DNA from: Desnuesiella massiliensis
Lineage (GTDB): Bacteria; Bacillota; Clostridia; Clostridiales; Clostridiaceae
Assembly (NCBI RefSeq): GCF_001403615.1
Contig: NZ_LN879457.1
Coordinates: 1,648,910 to 1,712,909, forward strand
Length of the DNA: 64,000 bases
Reading direction: 5' to 3'
Shown: positions 60,976 through 64,000 of the stretch, piece by piece
How positions within the stretch are numbered: position 1 is the first letter of the stretch
How the letters are laid out: each line of letters starts with the position of its first letter
Program-made: the position numbers and the translations under genes
Notes under the pieces: model-generated
What the model saw: only the letters and a program-made list of their open reading frames with translations
What the model was told of the DNA's origin: nothing
The model's database searches: none

Positions 60976-61024
60976 ACTCTAATTCATAATTGACTTAGTA
61001 AAAATTAGAGTGTTCCACCTCCTT
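60976..61024 (-). promoter_or_regulatory. Hairpin between the parA Shine-Dalgarno and start codon
   Basis: On the minus strand: AAGGAGG (61024-61018), TGGAAC, stem ACTCTAATT (61011-61003), an 18-nt loop, stem AATTAGAGT (60984-60976), ACACT, then ATG at 60970. The 9-bp stem is perfect. If it folds, the ribosome site and the ATG come to an effective spacing of 11 nt. Confidence 0.6.
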
Positions 61025-61217
61025 CCACATAAAGCATCTTCCTTAAATAACTGATAACTATATTCATATATAATATATTTTAGTAGTTGCTTTTTTAAGA
61101 TGCCTAATAATATTATATCTTTATATAGAGCATAATTAAAGTGAAAAATATTGAAATTTAAAAAGTTATATGAATATTATCGTTTTTTTACTTTTATTTT
61201 TAAAAAGTGCAAAATAA

Positions 61218-61246
61218 AAAGCACATAGAAAGTTTCCATGCACTTT
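61218..61246 (-). terminator. Terminator of noc
   Basis: On the minus strand AAAGTGCATGGAAA pairs with TTTCTATGTGCTTT through one G-U, followed by TTATTTTGC. It lies about 50 bp past the noc stop, after a parS site. Confidence 0.8.
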
Positions 61247-61275
61247 AAAATAAATAATATTGCTATATTATTAAA

Positions 61276-61291
61276 TGTTTCACGTGAAACA
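61276..61291. other. parS site
   Basis: A second perfect TGTTTCACGTGAAACA, 4 bp past the noc stop. With the site at 59336 it brackets parAB. Confidence 0.97.
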
Positions 61292-61294
61292 TAT

Positions 61295-62086
61295 TTACTT
61301 TTTAGGTATAGTTATAGTAACCTGAATTGAATCTTCCAAATCCTTAGAATTATACTGAGCACTAATTCCATACTTATCAAAAACCTGCTTTATGGTATTT
61401 ATATATACCTTAGGTGAAAAAATACCCTTAATTCTTTTTTTGCCATCTGCAGCAACTTCATCCTTGCTTAACCTTAATAATTCTTTTTCTACAAGTTCCT
61501 CAGTTTTTTTAACATTTAAAGATTTTTTAATTACTACTTCTAATATTTTAATTTGTAAAGCTTCATCAGGAAGTTTCAATAAAGCTCTAGCATGCCTTTC
61601 AGTTAATTTGTTCTCTAATAATTTTGTTCTTACCTCATGAGATAGCTTTAGCAATCTCAACTTATTAGCGATAGTGGATTGTTTCTTTCCAATTACTTCT
61701 GCTAACTGCTCTTGCGTATAGCCATGTTCTTTTATTAAGTTAAAATAGGCTTCAGCCTCTTCCATATAATTCAAATCTTCTCTTTGCAGGTTTTCCAGTA
61801 AAGCTATAGCTGCGGACTCTTTATCTGTTATATCCACTATTATAGCTGGCACCTCTTTTAATCCTAACTTTTTTGCAGCTCTGAGTCTTCTTTCCCCTGC
61901 TACTAGTTCATATCTCTCATTACTCATTCTTCTTACAGATAAAGGTTGAATTATTCCATAAGCTTTTATAGATTGCGCTAACTCATCTATAGCTTCCTCA
62001 TCAAAAAACTTTCTTGGTTGATATAAATTTGGAAGTATCATATCTGGAGCTATGTAAGTTATACTTTCTTGCATATATACTACCAT
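61295..62086 (-). CDS. noc: ParB-family nucleoid occlusion protein Noc
   Basis: A ParB-like CTPase, 263 residues, paralogous to parB two genes away. It has PNLYQPRKFFDEEAIDEL, YELVAGERRLRAAKKLG (C-motif), ENLQREDLNYMEEAEAY, the HTH EQLAEVIGKKQSTIANKLRLL and a C-terminal dimer domain. The N-terminus YMQESITYIAPDMIL looks like the Noc membrane-binding start, and the order rsmG-noc-parA-parB is the Firmicutes norm. In Bacillus, Noc binds its own site (NBS) rather than parS. Two Met starts are possible (62086, or 62074 with better ribosome-site distance). Confidence 0.88.
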   Translation of the reverse strand: MVVYMQESITYIAPDMILPNLYQPRKFFDEEAIDELAQSIKAYGIIQPLSVRRMSNERYELVAGERRLRAAKKLGLKEVPAIIVDITDKESAAIALLENLQREDLNYMEEAEAYFNLIKEHGYTQEQLAEVIGKKQSTIANKLRLLKLSHEVRTKLLENKLTERHARALLKLPDEALQIKILEVVIKKSLNVKKTEELVEKELLRLSKDEVAADGKKRIKGIFSPKVYINTIKQVFDKYGISAQYNSKDLEDSIQVTITIPKK

Positions 62087-62196
62087 CCCTTACTCAATTT
62101 CCTTTTATTAACAATTCTCTATAAGTAGTAAAATTCCTCTTTTTTTATACAAAAATCATACTACAAATTATATCATAAAATTACAGATATTAAAAT

Positions 62197-62916
62197 TTAT
62201 TTAATAGGCTTTTTAGTAATGGTACCTGCTTTCCTTGGATATACATCTGGTGACTTTTTTATTTTTTCCACTATGACTAAATTATGCTTTAAATCGCTAT
62301 CTTCAATATCTACCTTAATCACATCAAGCAACTTACCACCTAGAATTGCTATGGCATTTTTAGCATCAGATAATTCGTCTTCCACCGCAGGACCTTTTAA
62401 AGCAACAAAATGTCCACCTACCTTAACATAAGGTAAACAAAACTCAGATAGCACACTCATATTTGCAACAGCTCTTGAGGTAGCAATATCAAAATTTTCT
62501 CTATAGCCATTTTTTCTTGCTAAGTCCTCAGCCCTACCATGAATAGTGCTAAAATTTTTCAAATAAAGCTTATTTATAATATCATTTAAAAAATTTATTC
62601 TCTTATTTAAGGAATCTAGTAGAGTTATATGCAAGTCTTCCTTCATTATGCCCAAAGGTATTCCCGGAAAACCTGCTCCTGTTCCTACATCGATTATAGA
62701 TTTTTCTTTTAAAAATTCATTAAACTTGAATGCTTTAATGCAATCTATAAAATGCTTTTTAATTATTTCTTCATCTTCAGTAATAGCTGTAAGATTAATT
62801 TTTTCATTCCACTCTTTTAGTAAATCCTTATATAAAATAAACTTATTATATTTATCTTCGTTGAATTGGACTCCTACATCCTTAGAGGCTTTTTCAAGTA
62901 AATCATAGTAAATCAT
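62197..62916 (-). CDS. rsmG: 16S rRNA (guanine-N7)-methyltransferase RsmG
   Basis: RsmG methylates N7 of a 16S rRNA guanine (G527 in E. coli numbering). 239 residues; the SAM-binding motif IIDVGTGAGFPGIPLGI near 66-82 is diagnostic, with NERINFLND-like KRINFLNDII and the ATSRAVANMSVLSEF region. ATG 62916 with GGAGG 6 nt upstream is preferred to one 14 codons earlier. Classic partner of mnmG; the mnmG stop lies 13 bp upstream. Confidence 0.96.
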   Translation of the reverse strand: MIYYDLLEKASKDVGVQFNEDKYNKFILYKDLLKEWNEKINLTAITEDEEIIKKHFIDCIKAFKFNEFLKEKSIIDVGTGAGFPGIPLGIMKEDLHITLLDSLNKRINFLNDIINKLYLKNFSTIHGRAEDLARKNGYRENFDIATSRAVANMSVLSEFCLPYVKVGGHFVALKGPAVEDELSDAKNAIAILGGKLLDVIKVDIEDSDLKHNLVIVEKIKKSPDVYPRKAGTITKKPIK

Positions 62917-62929
62917 TTTTTCCTCCAAC

Positions 62930-64000
62930 TTAATCTTCTTTTTTATATTTATGTTCAAGATATATTAATAAAACAGATATATCTGCTGGTGATACTCCAG
63001 ATATTCTAGAGGCCTGACCGAGACTTATAGGTCTTATATTATTTAATTTTTGTATAGCTTCTATCCTTAATCCCTTTACTTCATTATAATCTAAATTCTC
63101 AGGGATTAGTTTCTTTTCAAACTTTTTAAATTGATTTACTTGCTCCATTTGTTTTTCTATATATCCCTCATATTTCGATATAATGTTAACTTGTTCTTGT
63201 ACATCCAATGGTAAATCTGTTCTTTCAGAATCTAATTCCTTAGTATTAAAATAATCTAATTCTGGTCTCTTTATTAATTCGTAGAAACTAATAGGTTTCT
63301 TTAGCTCTGCAGAATTTAAATTAAGAAGAAATTCATTAATTTCTTTTTTATTAGTTATTTGAAGACTCTTGATCCTTTCAACTTCATTCTCAATTAATTC
63401 TTTTCTTTTTTTGTATCTATTATATCTTTCTTGTGAAACTAATCCTATGTCATATCCAATATCTGTCAACCTCAAATCTGCATTATCTTGTCTTAATATA
63501 AGTCTATACTCTGCTCTGGAAGTCATCATCCTGTAGGGCTCATTAGTCCCTTTAGTTACCAAATCATCTATAAGCACACCAATATATCCATCAGATCTTG
63601 TTAATATTACTGGCTCTTTTTCTTGTACCATTAAAGCTGCATTAATTCCTGCAATAATTCCTTGTGCTGCAGCTTCTTCGTAACCTGAAGTACCATTTAG
63701 TTGACCCGCTCCAAATAATCCATTAACTTTTTTAAGCTCTAATGAAGGTTTTAATTCTAAAGGATCTATGCTGTCATATTCTATAGCATAGCCCGTTCTC
63801 ATAACTTCTACCTCCTCTAGTCCTGTAACAGTTTTTATCATGGCTATTTGGACATCCTCTGGCAAGGAACTAGACAGCCCTTGAACATACATTTCCTCTG
63901 TATCCTCTCCTTCAGGCTCTACAAAGATTTGATGCTGAATTTTATCTGGAAATCTCATTATTTTATCTTCTATGGAAGGACAATACCTTGGTCCTACTCC
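62930..64000 (-). CDS. mnmG: tRNA uridine modification enzyme MnmG (5' end outside window)
   Basis: C-terminal part of MnmG (GidA), which with MnmE makes the cmnm5 group at U34 of tRNA. The frame is open to the window edge (codons for GVGPRYCPSIEDKIMRFPDK), so the start lies beyond 64000; the Met at 63958 is internal. Family blocks: RFPDKIQHQIFVEPEGEDT, GYAIEYDSIDP, GLFGAGQLNGTSGYEEAAAQG and TSRAEYRLILRQDNADLRLT. The missing N-terminal third carries the FAD site GGGHAG. Confidence 0.95.
   Translation of the reverse strand, partial: GVGPRYCPSIEDKIMRFPDKIQHQIFVEPEGEDTEEMYVQGLSSSLPEDVQIAMIKTVTGLEEVEVMRTGYAIEYDSIDPLELKPSLELKKVNGLFGAGQLNGTSGYEEAAAQGIIAGINAALMVQEKEPVILTRSDGYIGVLIDDLVTKGTNEPYRMMTSRAEYRLILRQDNADLRLTDIGYDIGLVSQERYNRYKKRKELIENEVERIKSLQITNKKEINEFLLNLNSAELKKPISFYELIKRPELDYFNTKELDSERTDLPLDVQEQVNIISKYEGYIEKQMEQVNQFKKFEKKLIPENLDYNEVKGLRIEAIQKLNNIRPISLGQASRISGVSPADISVLLIYLEHKYKKED

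Noticed and set aside
1..64000. Mobile element, CRISPR array, toxin-antitoxin, phage or defence system
   Set aside because: No transposase, integrase, cas-like or phage gene, no regular spaced repeats, and gene order is ordinary for a clostridial origin flank; nothing supports such a system here.
1..64000. tRNA or rRNA genes
   Set aside because: No cloverleaf ending in CCA-type acceptor arms or rRNA landmark sequence was recognised by eye; a tRNAscan run would be needed to exclude a single tRNA.

Overview
The window looks like chromosomal DNA of an anaerobic, endospore-forming, amino-acid-fermenting Clostridium (sensu stricto or a close relative). The reasons are low G+C, strong AGGAGG-type ribosome sites, spore genes (gerQ, a cwlJ-like hydrolase, ytvI, yyaC), clostridial housekeeping genes (lonC, hsp18, sufCBDSU) and a complete lysine-fermentation operon. 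I see no rRNA, tRNA, CRISPR array, insertion sequence, prophage or defence island.

Layout. 1-2637: end of a FtsX-type permease and two ABC ATPases, the second fused to an AbrB-like domain. 2748-13075: a promoter, a lysine riboswitch with a terminator, then kal-kce-ctfA-ctfB-kdd-kamA-kamB-kamC-kamD-kamE, which together convert lysine to acetoacetyl-CoA, crotonyl-CoA/butyrate and ammonia. 13138-22696: a large diguanylate-cyclase hybrid with a degenerate kinase core, a cytosolic BMP-domain protein, a phosphoesterase, proC, a cwlJ-like/gerQ spore pair and a polysaccharide deacetylase. 22845-27928: sufCBDSU with its promoter and two candidate operators. 28135-31004: SAM riboswitch and metNIQ. 31041-37142: a lipoprotein peptidase, small proteins and a GH1/ROK/DUF4127 sugar cluster. 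37390-37964: hsp18 behind a CtsR-type operator.

37961-64000 is the flank of the replication origin, mostly on the minus strand: dnaB, lonC, rplI, gdpP, a DUF2232 protein, Trk potassium uptake, a two-component pair, rpsF-ssb-rpsR with a probable S6:S18 leader, mscS, then a plus-strand island (lysE-type exporter, a class V aminotransferase, ytvI, yyaC), and finally DUF4446, parB, parA, noc, rsmG and the end of mnmG. Two perfect parS sites bracket parAB. The origin itself should lie beyond position 64000.

The most interesting signals are regulatory. They are: (1) a lysine riboswitch in front of a lysine-degrading operon, where an ON switch would be expected, with a second copy of the P1 5' strand just before the terminator; (2) a 9-bp hairpin separating the only good Shine-Dalgarno of parA from its start codon; (3) two separate places where the 3' arm of a terminator-like hairpin is the ribosome site of the next gene; (4) a triple TTTGACT repeat over the hsp18 promoter; (5) nested inverted repeats in the leader of a sensor kinase; and (6) a 34-codon membrane protein gene hidden between trkA and trkH. 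Start codons were chosen by ribosome-site spacing and family alignment, so several genes are shorter than their maximal open frames.
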